The translations under genes were made by a program, and so were the position numbers. Below are positions 21,537 to 35,049 of a stretch of 64,000 nt of DNA, piece by piece. The notes beneath the pieces were generated by a model, which was given only the letters and a program-made list of their open reading frames with translations, was not told the DNA's origin and did not search any database. Location of the stretch: contig CM060732.1 of the NCBI GenBank assembly GCA_030704615.1, positions 24,862,001-24,926,000 on the forward strand, given 5' to 3'. The first letter of the stretch is position 1, and every line of letters starts with the position of its first letter. Source of the stretch: Takakia lepidozioides. Lineage: Eukaryota; Streptophyta; Takakiopsida; Takakiales; Takakiaceae.

Positions 21537-22559
21537 TCACATTGGGTGACTCTGCGAGCTGTCAAACAACATGGGGCAGGTTGCTCGTGGAAGGCAGGAT
21601 GCCTCATATGTGTGATGTCATTTCACACATAAGAGGAAGATGCAGCTGCGTGTGATGCTTGGATTCAAAGTGTAGTAAGAAGGACGAGTGCTAGCTGCTC
21701 TGCCTCTCTGCTCTGTTCTGTAATTTCAAGAATTTGTAATCAGTGCCAAGCTCAGGCCTTGTCTTGTCATTAGATTCTCGTGTTGATGCTGCTACCAGTC
21801 AGGAAACTGAATGTGTGTGGTTGAATCAAGCCTAACTCGGGTTCCTGAAGGAGAGCGAGCTTTGTGCTTGATCGAATCTTCAATTTAAGGATGGATACTG
21901 CAACTTCTGGGGTTATGCGTTTTAAAAAATTTGGTTTAATGATGTAATGTAGTGATTGTGCTAAGTGATATATCAGATACACTTATTCATATGGGCCTCT
22001 GGGGGTTCCCCGGTTGCCCTCCTTACTAGAGGTTGTCTGAAGTAAAAATTGGTCTTGAGTAGTACGTTTGAGAAAACTTTATGCATTGGCTCTGCATGGT
22101 CTAAATGCCACTGGGAACTTTCTTCTTCTGGTTTCCATGGGCATGGATGGTTTGCAGCACTCCAGAAAGGAGGTGTAGAAACTTGGGAATGTGTCTTGCA
22201 TTGTTGTGGAGTTAGTTCGGATCTAATTCACTACATAGTTTGCTGGTCGTATCTGCCAATTCCCTTCACTGTTAATTTGAGGGGACATGTTTCCCTCTCG
22301 CTTGTACATGAGAAATATTGTCAACCCATACAGGGCCAGTGTTGGCTCGCGGCCTTGTTTGTTTACATTATCATCTCTCAAGTCATCTCTTCCCTTTTGA
22401 GCTCTTAATCACAAATCTGCAACATCTTGGGAGTTTGCATTCTGATTAGAAACACAATTCTCTCTTGCATTTCTTTCAGAATTTGTGCTCTGTAGTGATG
22501 ACGACCAAAACTGATCCTTGCCTTTGAGGTGGTGCAATTCCTTCATGATGTTGCTTGTC
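21537..22559. other. 3' flank of SnRK2; no gene
   Basis: Probably contains the SnRK2 3' UTR. The frame at 22049-22408 has no recognisable domain. Nothing else identified. Confidence 0.4.
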
Positions 22560-23290
22560 TCACCAGCAATCCCCACAAGAACAAACCCCATCTTTGAAGT
22601 GGTGAAAGCGGTTGGCATCCCTGACTCCCAACAATCTTGGAAATGAACTTGGTGGCAGAGTGGCAGTCATCACACACACGAAGGTTCTTTAAAAATCACG
22701 CGGATAGGCGTACCAGGGGGGGTGTTGACGAGCCCAAAGGCAATGGCCAGCTTCTCACTGTGGTGGCAGAAAGAACTCTCCTCCTCAAATTCATGCATTA
22801 CGGAGTGTGTGTCAGTCATATACCCGATTTCCTACATCTGCCCAGTCAACCTGTCCAGCTCAGCATGGATTTCTTTAATTTCTGGATGTAATTCATCATG
22901 GACCTGGTTTTTGATCTCAATGGAGCTGGACCCTGGCCGCTTTCTGACACCTCTGTCCTCCATCATTTTTCTCACCTTTGCCTTATCGTCCCACCTGCCT
23001 GCTGCAGCATAGATGTTTGATAGCAGCACATAAGCGCATCGTGCTGTGGATCCCTCTCAAGGATGCTTTTTGCCACACGTTCTGCTAGCTCCAGTTACCC
23101 ATGGATTCTGCAGGCACAAAGCAAGGCCCGCCAAACTAAAGCATCTGGCTCAACTGGCATATCGTTGATGAAATTCTGTGCTTCATCCAATCGCCCCGCG
23201 CGTCCAAGAAGGTCCGCCATGCAGCCAAAATGCTCCACTGTACTATTAAACATTTTATGAATCCGCTGGTTTCAGCATCAGAACTCATGG
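22560..23290 (-). pseudogene. PPR-DYW protein C-terminus, frameshifted
   Basis: DYW-type PPR proteins are organellar RNA-editing factors. The minus strand retains a family C-terminus in pieces. TVEHFGCMADLLGRAGRLDE starts near 23240. LLSNIYAAAGRWDDKAKV and the E motif GSSSIEIKNQVHD follow at 23029-22890. The deaminase region shows HSEKLAIAFGLVNTPPGTPI, then [19 protein letters not shown] near 22625. The end, [19 protein letters not shown], stops at 22560-22562. The HxE and CxxCH zinc residues are present. At least three frame changes separate the pieces, a stop follows RIHG, one stop follows GQM, and the segment between KIVG and the last block is shortened. The N-terminal PPR repeats are absent. 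It is therefore a truncated pseudogene. The terminal DCW replaces the usual DYW. Confidence 0.85.
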
Positions 23291-23663
23291 CTCTTCCTTT
23301 TCTACACCAACATTGTGGCGAAGGAAGAAAAGAAGGGGAAATGGCATCAAGCTGCCTCGATTGAAGTTGTTGGATGGATGGATCAACCAAGCATACACTA
23401 GTATGTAACTGTCATGTTGATTCCTACGTATTGTGTGAACTTTCGTAGTTTTGAACGAGGGAAGGAGAAGAGGGAGGGAAGCCCATGAGGTCCGAGTACT
23501 TAGGTCACGAGTCGGGGGGCACGACACAGTGAGGTTCTGAGTGGGTACCAGAAAGAGAGTTAAAAAACAAGAAAATGGCAGCGAGAGTTGATGTACATTT
23601 TGATCTACATTCTTCGATGCTGCCCTCTAGCATGTAGCAGAATCCGAGACGGGCATTTGCAGC

Positions 23664-26600
23664 ATGGAGCACTCCACGAGTGTGATAGGGGGAATACTGG
23701 CGTCGCTGGTGTCCCGATGGAAGATCAGGCCACCCAAGGCTCGAGGGGGCCTTCCCTTGCTACTCGAGCCCCCACACCCTGCTTCAGTGTAAGTTTCTCA
23801 TACAATTGTCCATTTATGTGTTAACCAAGGTATGACTATCACCTAGCTGTGCGTGTATGCGGTCCACTGTCGAAGTGCAAGTAAGGCATGGCATACTACC
23901 TGGATGACGGGATTATGTCACTCATCGGCTCTGCAGGGAGTTCATCTTTGCGCGTCTGTATCGGCTACAACGTACGTGCAGCTGTATTACATAGTGATAC
24001 TTGTGTTTCGCTTTCTTGGGCATGCGTTCGCTCAGCATGGGCCCAGAGTAGGAAATAAGTCTAAAATCTCTGTCTAATTGACAGAAGACCGTTTCTATTA
24101 CCATAACACAGGGAAGATATGGCGGCGGTAGAGAGAGTGCTAAAAGTGATGGGGGATGTGGCCGCACAGCTACTGGAGCACCTTCACCATGTCAACAAAC
24201 ACTTACGATTCTGGCAGAATCGTGCTCAGGTTGCTCTCCTATTCCACTACTTGGGCGCACATGCCACTATGCAACTGAATGCTGATGTCCTCCACCTCAT
24301 AGTGTAGTTGGAACTTAAGCATTTGTACAGTGGGGTGAATTTGACATGAACTCTTGGGACGTTTGTAAACATATCACTCTTGTGCGAACCAAAATCAATT
24401 GAGATTGGCAATATTGGACAGCCTGGACACTGCCCAACAATACTATTTTCTGTTTGGACATCAACTTTGTCTTTGGAAAGGTATAGATTACGCCTTTCTT
24501 CATATTTGAGGAACCGCTTGTTAGATACATTTGAAGTTGTAATGCTCTAGAGCTCCACAGCTTCAGGGTCAGACTACTCCTTGACTGGCTACACATCTGT
24601 GTTGGCATTACGTGTAGTATCTCGGATGACTGTACGAATGGTGTTTTGCTTGGTTTTCTGTTGATTTGTTCCTTCTTTCATGAAAACAGGCCCGCCCTGA
24701 TTATCTGGCCTCCTTTCAAGGGCCTTTCAGCAACTCTAGTTACTCTCAAGGGGCTTTGAAATTGTTTCTATAACTTGATAATCTCTAGCCCAATTGCTAC
24801 TAATCTTCGAGGGCCATCGTTAAATTTTCACTCCATACAAATTGGTGGGGACAGGGGTCCCTAACATGTGAATTTTTAAACCCTAGATTGGAGCTGTTAA
24901 ACCCTAACCCCCGACAGGTCGCGAATTACAACAAACGAGGAGTAGTTCTGTAATCCTGCGTCCCCTTGCTCTCTTGACGGTTTCTGAAAAGATTTGGATG
25001 GACTAATCTACTACTGCCTTGGGATTGGCCCCACCAGGCATCCATGAACCTTTTACCAGAAAGCTGAAACAGCAGTTCAGGTCATGAATAATTGTGATAG
25101 TGTGACCTTGGGACTTCCAAATGGATTAGGATTTGCTGTTCTCCATCTATGAAAAACGGAGCTATCGCAACTGAAATTCTGTGTCATATGATCTGCAGCA
25201 TTTTGAAACATGTCAATCATGGTGTAAAGTGATTTGCCATGCATGTGCGTTGCAGTTGTTGGAGTTGGGTTGAAGGATCAAGACATGTTGAGAAATATGA
25301 AGCTTGTGACCTTGTGCTGGGGTGGTCTTGGAGAGGCAGGGCTCAGAACTGGACAAAGTGAAGTTCATGGTATTAGAGAGAGGGCCATGGGCATTTGCCC
25401 AAGGGGTTACACAGCTACTACGGGCTTATTTATGGGCCACCTCACCCACACTGGAGCTAGTGTCTGAGGCAGCCAAGCGGATTTCCGAGAGAGTTACAAT
25501 GCTGACTGACCTGTGCAACCGTCTTGCTGCTCTCATTGGACAGGTCAGTTCTGTTTGTACTTCTGCCTATGTGTTTGTGCAAGCTGTTGTTGAAGAAGCT
25601 GAGGTTTTAATTTCATTGCTTGGAAGTTGTGATCCATTGTGACTGATCCATGGGGTTTCCTCTTTGATCAACTTCAAAGCGCAGGGCAAGCAATTAGGTG
25701 GGAGGATCAGTGCTCACTGTATGTGCCTGCTCATACAATGGGATATCCAACTTGCTATCATCCCTCCCTGCCTGTCTTGAATGAACTATCCCATTGTGCA
25801 GATGACAGGTTTCCACTGTCATAATCAGGTGTCAATGTGAGAGCACTTTGGGCAGACTGGCCTGTCAACACTATAAACCTGAACTTTGTTATCGGAGTTT
25901 AAGGCCCATCCAAAAGGGTTGGTCCATTCATCAAGGACTGCAAGTTAACTGGGGAAAGCTACAGGGCTAAGTTTTTGATGCTAATGTCTGAAATGTAATC
26001 AACAATGGCGGGGTTAGGTGTACATAGCAGTGGACAAGATGGTGCAGAAAGTTAGCAAAGGACGCAGCAGTCATGCATTGGCAGAGTGTGTGGTTGCGGT
26101 GCTTGAGGCTGTTGCTATTTTGGAAGGAGCATATGATCTCCCAAAGGCAGGTGACAAGTGACAACCCCCGTTGCAGATATTTGTAAATTGTGCTCTAGTT
26201 TTATTTCTAATATTTCACCTTTTGACTGGCTGTTGGAGTCCTTCTCAATCCCTCATCTCAGAAGCCCTAATAGTCACGTTTTGTCCCTGCTAGTACGTGA
26301 TGCAGTAGTTGCCTTTCATGTATTATTTCCTGTATTTTGTAGAACCCGGACATTATATTTGACAGACCATTGACTATCAGATGTTGTTGTGAAAATTCAT
26401 TTGACGTCTAGGCAGGGACAACAGGCAAAAACCAAGTAAGATTCTTATGTAATAATCAGCTGTTCATTGTGGCAGAGTGATTATCACAGTCCGGGGAATG
26501 TGCTGTCATCAACACAAATTGTCCTGGAGTTTGACGGTTTGTCAGAGAAACTGATGCGGGGATTCGAGTGGACAAACAGTGAGATTAATGATGCTTTAGA

Positions 26601-29600
26601 TCTGCTGTTGGGCAGTATGTGGAAGCTTGAAAACTTCTTGTCTAACCTTGTGAGAAACTATCACCTTCTTGTTCTATCCGAATTGGTCTAATGATCAGAA
26701 TGCACATGCCAATTGTCCACATCAAGTGCTCATTACTGATGTGATACATATCATGAGCGAGGAGAAACACAGACTCAATTAACCTGTTCAGGCAGTCAGA
26801 TTTTGAACCATGGCCTGCAGCCTCAGCAAGTTCAATTTTCTCTTGTGGACCATTTCACTTTCCACTTTCAAACAGCGGTGGGCCAACCCCACAAAAGGCC
26901 CCGGGAATAGTAAACAGCAGCATTTGTTGTACTAGCTTCTGTGGTCAACCTCTCCAGTTTTATCTTTTCTTACACTACCTGTCCAATTGATCTGAGGTGA
27001 CAACACAGTCACTCTGGTTTTTTGTCTCACTGCAGATGTCCTACTACCGAAGACCGAGAAAGGTGGTGAGGCACTGGATACAATACAGTGGGGGTGCAGT
27101 AGGTATAGGATTGGCATCAAGCTGGCTTGTTCGCCATAGTCGCTTAGGAGGGAGTGATGACCTGGATCGTTGGCTGAAAGAGGCAGGCACAGGCACATTG
27201 AGCTTCTTGGATGAGCATGTGCGACAACCGGTAAATCGATCTCCTTGACCCTTGAGAGGTGGCAGTCCGCATACGTCTATATTGTCTCCTCGTGGATGTT
27301 ATATAATGTCTTTATCTCTCTGTTTTCCGTCTCCCTTTTATGTCACCAAGTGGCTAGAGTTTCAGCCTTCAGGTAAGCCCACCCATATGCATTGCTGGCA
27401 CTATTGCCAGTTTCTGCATAAACTCAACTTCTTTTCACCTTTGGACCTACAACCTTCATTTAAATAAGGTACACTAGCACATTGACATTTTTCTCTCTTT
27501 TGGTTGTCCACCTAATGTCTATACGAAAGCCTCTCAGAGGTTGCAATAGAAGTTATATGCACTGTCTACGATTGTTGTCACAGAGTGCTATTGAGCCCAC
27601 TCCAAACCAGAGACGGTGGGTGGATATATGAAAATAAGATATTGCCAGGCATACAAAGACCGAGTCACCAAGTGTTTATCTAGGCTCAGGAATCTGTGGT
27701 GGTTCAAACATCAGAAGTTTTGGGAGGGGGTAAACCTCGGGCATGTACTGTGAGAGCTTTTGGGCGAGGCAGTGCTTTTAGTTGCACCCCGTTAAATTTG
27801 ATAATTCCACTCTTGAGTGTTTCTGTCATTGTCCCTGCCACAAATCTAGATTTGTTGGTGATGGATTGTGAGTGCAGAACATGTGGTTGTAATGGCACGT
27901 GCATACAAAAGTGAGATGTATGGATTTGTCTGGTGTCAGCTTTTGTCCATCAGGGACGAGCTTTTTGAGACCTTCCACAAACGCCACCGCAGTGCTGCCG
28001 AGCTTGGTGATGTGCAACTCACTTCTGACTCACTACACCGGTAAGGCAAGACTTCTCTAAAACAGTCAGCATGTTAGATGGTTAAACACATGGGAAAACC
28101 CTAGCCCAGGTGCCGAGCATGCCAGACAGAGCAATCAACTGCCCACTTTGAGTGGAGGGGCTATCCCCAAGTGGTAGGGATCCGCTTGTTACCATTCAGA
28201 GATCATCACTCCGAAGGAGCTGCAGGGAATTGCCCACATATACATATTCTAAAGAGGGAGAGGCCCCTTCTCTCCAACCAAATCCAATGTACTGCCTTAC
28301 CCAAAGCGGAGTGCTTCGGGTCAAATCAAACATGGACACAAGGTCACAAGGCCGGCATTTAGTCAGAGAGACATTTATCTACTCCCACATCAAGTCCAAC
28401 CAATAGCAATAGGCTGCCTAGTGGAATGTACTCGTAGACGTTGTTTGCGTAGCCTTGTGAGAGGCTGCTGCATTTGAACCCTACACCTTTGGTCAGATTG
28501 TTGGGATCTGGAAGCTGGGTAACAAGGGCTCAAGTCATAAACATTTGTGGGTTGTGGTTAGAATGATGGTGGAGTTCGTGACAGAGACAAAGGGAGAAGA
28601 GGTGGCTTCAAAGGCATCAGAACAGGAGTTGATGGAAATGATGATGAGCAGGTGTGTTTGCAAATTTTATGTTCACCTCACCACTGCTGGTGATCCCCAT
28701 ACAGATTTCTTCTTAAGGCTAGAAATTTACCACTTACCCTTGTTGGTACTGGTATGCTGGTTCCAACTCCGTGCTATGTCGAAGTTGAGTGGAATTGTCT
28801 TATTTGGAATGCTTACTAGACCATGCGTGAGCTTGATGAGGAGGCCAGAACAACTCATTGTTGCCACTAGTGAGCCACGACCCATGAAGTAGGGCCCATA
28901 GTAGATCTGAGGTACTTTGACTGTGATTCTTTGAGCATTGTGGGGATATACGTCAAGTTGATTGGGACTACAAGTCTGGCCTTTGGGTTGCTTAGACTTC
29001 CAAAATATTCGTTACTTTTTCTCATCAAGCCTATTATGTATGGTTCCATGGTTGTTGCTTGCAGATATGAACAGGAATTGACTCATCCTGTGAAGAACCT
29101 GGTGGGAGGGGAGCTGGCCCGGGCTTTGCTTATCCAGGTATTTTATTTGGCCTCTGATTTGTGAGCTTCGGTTAATTCCGAATTTTTCCCATGGCAGAGT
29201 TTGATGAACCTTCAATTGCACTGTACTTCCTGTAACAAAGTATTCCTATGGTTCCAGTTACTTCCTTGACTATGTTGTCATGCATAAAGGCGACCTTTAG
29301 ATGAATGAGGGTGGGCTGCATCATTGGTGGGTTGCAGACTACTAGATGTGACTTACTCTCTGCATGGTGTGTGACTGAGTGGGACAGGTCCAAAAGCTCA
29401 AACTCGACATTGAGACGTGAGTGTTTCCATCCTGCAGAAGCTCCTCTCTAACATCAATGACCAGTCAGCGAATTGTTGAATGGAGATTCCTCATGAAAAC
29501 TTGTGCTTTAAGCAGCTTAGAGGGAAAGGGAAGGCACATTAGAGCAAAGTTTGTAAAGCGAAACCCCAACCACAATCCTGTAAGCTAAGGAATTTCTGCT

Positions 29601-32600
29601 TTTGAATGTCATCCTCATGTGTGTCAGATATGTTCTTCACTTCAATTGCAATTACCTGTGTTTTATGTAATCTCAATAGTGATCACCAAGATAGGATCAC
29701 TTAAAGGTAGTTGTAGTGTTCATCGAAGGCGATCTATAAGACTGGAAAAGATGACAAGAATCTTGGACGGACCTTGCATTTGAAGTCTACCTGGTACTGT
29801 TCACTGAAGGCGATTTATAAGACTAGAAAAGATGACAAGACTCCTGGACAGACCTTGCATTCGAAGTCTACCTGGTACTGTTCACTGACGGCGATTCATA
29901 AAACTAGAAAAGATAACAAGAATTTTGGATGGACCTTGCATTTGGAGTCTACCTGCCACAGGATTTAAGTGCCGAATTGTAACTGGATCTAGAAGATGCA
30001 GAGGTGGAAGGCTAATAACCAAAACAGTTGAATACAAACAGGCCCTTATGATGGAGGTTGGGGTGGTGTTCACACAGGGCTATGCTGGAGCTCAATCAGA
30101 TTCTACGTGCAAATGAAATCAATTTTGCTATTTTGGCAGCTTTGCCAGCCTTCTTTTTTGCAATCACTCTTGGGTGGCTGTTGCAACGGCCCTTCACTGA
30201 GGTTTTGATTGATCATCTCTACTGAATATCCTTATGATCTGACATTGCTGATTTATATCATTGAACAGTTTCTAGGAGACAGTTTACATCCAAGTTTTTC
30301 TGTAATGGTCTTCAGTGCCAGATGTTACTGTAGATGTTCATGAGGCATGAATTCAGCTAGTAATGGCATCAGCCTGATTGCGCCCAGAAGTGGCACTTCT
30401 GAAAGGCAGTGCTCTAGTTTCTTGCTTTGAGTCAGACAGTAAACTGTTCTGGCTGCAGGGCAAGGGGGCAGAAGGCCGGGGAAGGGAGGCCCAGACAATG
30501 AGGCGCATGCTTATGGTGGATGTTGATAAAGCAGTCATGACATGCCAAATGGCAAGTGACGAAGGGCTGGTAAGTTCCCTTGGGTTCTAAATTAATTGGG
30601 AGTGCTTCCAACTCTTTCAGTGCTTTGCATAGTCACACGCGTCTATCATGTCATACTCATGGATACTGTAACTGGGCATGCCATCCTGTACACAACATCA
30701 GTTTGGGAATAGGAGCACATACCTCATCTTTTGATACAAAAGCAAACGATTTAAGTGTCCATGTGATAGCATCCCACAGATATCTGTGGTGAGACTGATA
30801 TCTGTTGGACCCCAGTGTTGGACATGTGGAGATGGACGCCAATGATGCCAATGATTTCCAGTGTGGGGGTCTAGTTGTGTTTTGAACCTGACACACTAGG
30901 ATTTCTCGTGGGGAAAGGGTTTTCTAGCCATATGTTCGTCATCTCCTTCATCATGTCTCTTCAGGGGACATGAACAAGGACAAAAAATGGTGTACTTAAA
31001 AGACTTCATGCGCGGTTGCTTTTGTGGCCACAGACCCCAATGCCAGTTCACGCAGAGCAAAAAAGGGTGTAAGAGGAGAGCAGACATTGTGGACCTTCCT
31101 CATCCAGTAGTGGGACTCAGCTTTGTGAAATATCCGCCTTCCAGAGTAGCACAACAAAAGCCTTTGGTCAGTGTCAATATCATGGGGGGAACTCCTCCTT
31201 AGTTCAGTCTCAAGGGGTAGCACAGCTTTCAGCATTGTCACAATGCCTCTCAAGTGAATGAAAAGAGATGTAGTGTCAAGGGCAAGAGATTGTACTCATA
31301 AGACGTTGTTTGCCGTAGCCTTGTGGCCATTGACCCCGCGCCCAGTTTGAGCGGGAACAAAAGGGACAGAACCTACCTCTGTCAGGGGCTGATGTTGGTA
31401 GTAAGACTTACCTCCATATAAAGAATTAATCCGGGTTTTCCAGATATCCTCTAGAAATCCCTTCACACAAGCATCAATCTGCTGTGTGTGATTTGCCCAA
31501 AAACTAGGCCTCAGGAGGGCCTGGGCTTTTGGCTCAGCCTCGAGACTTTCAAAGTTGGCGAACAGGGGTACAGGCACAATTCCCTTAATAGATTTGAAGA
31601 GAGCGTCTCTTTGGTGAGAGAACCCCGGACAGTGTATCAGAAAATGAATACTGTCTTCAGATTGCCCACACAAGGGGCAATTGCACTCTCCCTTTCCTCT
31701 CTGCTTCTGTTTGCTGTTCAAAGGTAGGCTTCCTGCCCTGAGTTTAAATTTCAGTCTAGTGCCGAGAGTGGGTAGACCCTTGAGGTCATCCAAGATGTCC
31801 TCCCCACGTCACAGACTGGAAACAAGTTCAGGGAAGTTTTCTGCCTAACTTCATTTTCATCAGACAATCTCATGGCAACAGACATGGCTGAGGACACTAC
31901 AGCCTCTAAGTCAGATTTATCCAGCAGGGTCAAGACTTGCGGATCCAGGTCCAGGTCCTTGAGGATCTCTTCTACTCTCTTCTGCCAGGACTTAGCCTGT
32001 TTGACAGGGCAGTCCTGTTTCCAAGATATAGAGTCGATTAACTTAGGATATCTGGTGTTGGGCATATGTTGCAGCTGACCCCACCATCTGACCTTGAATT
32101 CATCTCGTCGGGAGCTTAAGGACGGAATGCCAAACTCACCCCGAACAGCCACATTGGCTGTTTTGGAGCATGCTGACATACACTCCTTAAGCACCCCCAC
32201 TTGAATGGATTCTAGAGACTTAGCCTGGTTGGAGTTATCAACCCATATAGCAGATCCGTACTCCAAGGCAGGTCTAATAACGCGACAAAGCATGGTTTTC
32301 TTAACCTCAGAGTTGACCCCTCTGCAGTGGAAAAATTTAGTGAGCCCCAGAGCTTTGCCCTTGCCAGTTTGAACAACTTTCCGGATATGTGCATCCCAAT
32401 TACAATTGGAGGAGAACTCAACGCCCAGGTAAGTGTAGGAAGGGAGGACCGGGATCTCTTGGCTACCCCACTGCCACTTAAGATCACTTCCTCCCTCTCC
32501 TCTGTCGTTGAATGCTACCACTGCACATTTGCTGACATTAGCCTCTAGCCCCCAAAGATCAAAGTATCTCTTCGCGCAATCAATCAACTCCTGGAGATTG

Positions 32601-33930
32601 GTTGGAGTCTCCCCTATGCCTGCGAAGTCATCCGCAAACATAAGGGCTGGTATGGTGGTATCACCCACCCTTAACCCAAATCCCTCACTTTCCACATCCT
32701 CGAGGAGTTGATTGGTGAAAACATTGAAGAGCAGAGGGGAGAGAGTACATCCTTGAGCTACACCTTGGTCTATGTCAAAGAAGTTGGACTTCTGTCCGTT
32801 AACAGTGACACAGCTTTTGGTGTGAGCATACAAGTTGTGGACAACTCTCCACATCTTTCCCTTGATCCCACAAGACCAGAGGCGGAACCATAGGCCATCT
32901 CTCCACACTGTGTCATAAGCCTTTTTGACATCCAGGAAAAAGACATAAGTGGGTTGCCCTTCAAGGGCAAGACAGTAATGTAATAGTGTGGCCGAATTAC
33001 AAATTGTGTGAATAGTGTGTACATTGCCTGCTTATCAAAAGTGGGTTTTGCCTAACCCATGTGCTTCAGTCGAACCCTTCATTCTAAACTGACAGCAAAT
33101 GGATGCTCCAGGAAGAGGATGCCGTTATGGACTTTGGCATGCTGATCTACTACCTCGATCGCTTATACAAGGCTGTCAAGAGGCCTGCAAAATTGACTGA
33201 CGAGTGGTCAAGGTCAGTCAATGCTTTCCACCATTATAAAGTGCTTGGTACTTTCTTTTCTAACATCAGTACTTTCCTCTTTAGCCTCTGCATGGTTCCT
33301 AAGCATGGTGGAACTTAAAAAATGGGTCTAGTCTCAGTCTCAGTTATATGTAAAAGCCTATTTTTATGTTTGGGATTCCAGCCCCATGTAGGTACATTGC
33401 CTTGTCCGTTGCTCTACCAATGCATGAAGTCACTGGGATAACCTGCCTCCTGCTCACTGAGGGTGAGAAGCTGTTATGAATTGGAAATTGGTTCAACTAG
33501 GCACGGTAATTGGGTGGAAATAAAGTAGCAATGAAGTTTATGTGATTGGTCTCGCTTTAAACCAATTTGCCATGTGTACTGGATCAGAAAGATCAGTGGT
33601 ATTAAGTTGTGCTGTCAGGAAACGGGTGCACACCGTGCACTATTTTTCCGCATTTTGGACTGGTGGTTGGGTGTTCCTTGACCAGGTCAGGTCAAGAGAG
33701 TGACACCAGATGGATGCAACCTAAAGCATAGAAGCCAAGCCATCTACAGTGATGCTTGGTGTGTTGCGTTAGTTTTCAATGTTGCTGACTGGCACACTTT
33801 GGCTGTCTTCAGTTTGCAGCAGGATATTGTTGACCTTGCAAAGCCGAGGATGTCCACCTACTACAAACTTGCAATTGCTGCACGGATGGAGCGGGTCTAT
33901 GATTGCCTTGCTCCCATACCAAAAGTGTAG
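23664..33930 (+). CDS. DGS1/NCA2-family mitochondrial outer-membrane protein, about 14 exons
   Basis: Arabidopsis DGS1 sits in the mitochondrial outer membrane and affects lipid homeostasis; yeast NCA2 affects ATP synthase subunit expression. Exons: 23664-23788, 24112-24229, 25340-25543, 26018-about 26147, 26476-26649, 27036-27230, 27940-28040, 28562-28651, 29065-29137, 29388-29416, 30078-30201, 30459-30569, 33112-33212 and 33813-33930. Diagnostic stretches: EHVRQP joined to LLSIRDELFETFHKRHR, VQLTSDSLHR joined to MMVEF, HPVKNLVGGELARALLIQ, a hydrophobic segment INFAILAALPAFFFAITLGW (likely membrane span), TMRRMLMVDVDKAV, MLIYYLDRLYKAVKRPA and the end YKLAIAARMERVYDCLAP. Nearly all junctions are phase-consistent GT/AG. 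The donor of exon 4 is uncertain: phase 0 requires a GC donor at about 26148, otherwise a one-base mismatch. The intron before exon 13 contains an antisense LINE, and another contains an 81-bp tandem repeat. I see no disabling lesion. Confidence 0.85.
28421..28470 (-). mobile_element. Short LINE 3'-end remnant in a DGS1-like intron
   Basis: The string tgtactcgtagacgttgttt then gcgtagccttgtg matches the 3' edge of the larger LINE at 31289-31325 almost base for base. It is too short to identify alone. Confidence 0.4.
29715..29962. repeat. 81-bp tandem repeat, three copies
   Basis: The marker ggcgat recurs at 29728, 29809 and 29890, an exact 81-bp period. Each copy carries a variant of ataagactagaaaagatgac and accttgcatttgaagtctac. 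Because 81 is a multiple of three, one plus-strand frame stays open over two copies; this is a consequence of the repeat, not evidence of a gene. It lies in an intron of the DGS1-like gene. Confidence 0.9.
31245..33010 (-). mobile_element. 5'-truncated LINE (non-LTR retrotransposon) in an intron
   Basis: On the minus strand the frame starts without a beginning at about 33005 (YVFFLDVKKAYDTVWRDGL) and continues to 31751. It shows reverse transcriptase motifs GVAQGCTLSPLLFN, the catalytic MFADD box (about 32640) and a thumb region. After a frame change near 31800 a zinc-knuckle domain reads CNCPLCG...HFLIHCPGF (31690-31620), typical of LINE C-termini. The endonuclease and the N-terminal half of RT are missing, as with most incomplete reverse-transcription insertions. 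It sits antisense in the intron between exons 12 and 13 of the DGS1-like gene. No poly(A) tail or target duplication was identified. Confidence 0.85.
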
Positions 33931-35049
33931 GCGATGGTTTAGAAGGATTGTTATTAATTCGGTGAAAATTTCCTCATAAATACAACTAGAAGAACAGCCA
34001 AATGCGATAGATGCTTTACCGGCAGCAGCCCAACTGTGCAAGCTTGATTATCCACCCCTTGGCATCCCATGTGTTTGGGAGCGAATCCAGTAATGAAATC
34101 TTGTTACACTAGGGTAGAATGGTTGACATAGCCAGCACAGAATTTTTTCACAAGCATTGACCCAGGACCAGTGCAGACTTGTAGAGCGATTCAAGTCAAG
34201 CAATGGGAAGTTCGACTGGTGGTTGAACAGATCCCCGCTGTCCATTCGAATATTGTCTATGTTCTGCCCTCCAGGATAGTAACCCTCCTTCTTGAATCGT
34301 TACTGGGTTTCTTTTGGCCTCTGTTGATCCTCCTCAAAACAGAGGTGACACCTTGCTTGGATGCTCTGCCAGTCATGCTCTGGACAGCATACAGTCAGTA
34401 CACGCACGAGTTTAGAATTGTGTGACAACTTTTTTCTTAGGATGAACATGCACAGCAGCCTCCTTGTTGAACCTTTGCATAGAGGCCTCTCAAATGTGAA
34501 TCTGAAGGATTGAGCGAATATAGTGGTGTACTGTGAGGAGTGCTGAGACCTGAGAACAATGCTCAAAACTTTAGCTTTTGCACTCGCTTAGGTTGTGGAA
34601 TGTCTGTTAATGGACAAACAGTAGACCTTAGAGAGGGGCACACACAGGTGGGAGTTAAGAATATGAGAGACTGCAGCAAATCCATCATTCAGGAAGTGTG
34701 CACCTCAACAAATGCATCAAGGGGCGATGGAAAGGCCATGTTCAAAGCCAATGGGAGCTGCAGGTACGGGTAGATGAGATCTTACGCGACAGGACAGAGC
34801 TACCATCAGGTGAGGTTACTTTGAAAGAGGTTATATTCTCCTCTCTAATGAGGGGCCTGACTTGTGAGCGGTCACTCTCGGAAAATTCATTTTCAAAAAA
34901 GTTTGAACAAAGTGTGTGTAATGTTCGCACTGTATATGCTACCCCCAGTGGGGCGCATCGAAGGTGCATGTACATGTTGATGCCAAGAGTGGCACTTTTT
35001 CTTCTCCATGGGAAGAATGCACGAGCTAGCAGCACATTAGGAACGAATT
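33931..35049. other. 3' flanks of convergent genes; no gene
   Basis: Lies between the end of the DGS1-like gene (plus) and the end of the P450 gene (minus). The frames at 34698-35183 show no domain. Probably 3' UTR and spacer. Confidence 0.4.

Noticed and set aside
24315-24608. Minus-strand open stretch in a DGS1-like intron
   Set aside because: About 60 to 90 residues with no recognisable motif; not enough to call a gene.
29774-29968. Open frame over the 81-bp repeat as a small gene
   Set aside because: Openness follows from the repeat period being a multiple of three; no start context or homology.
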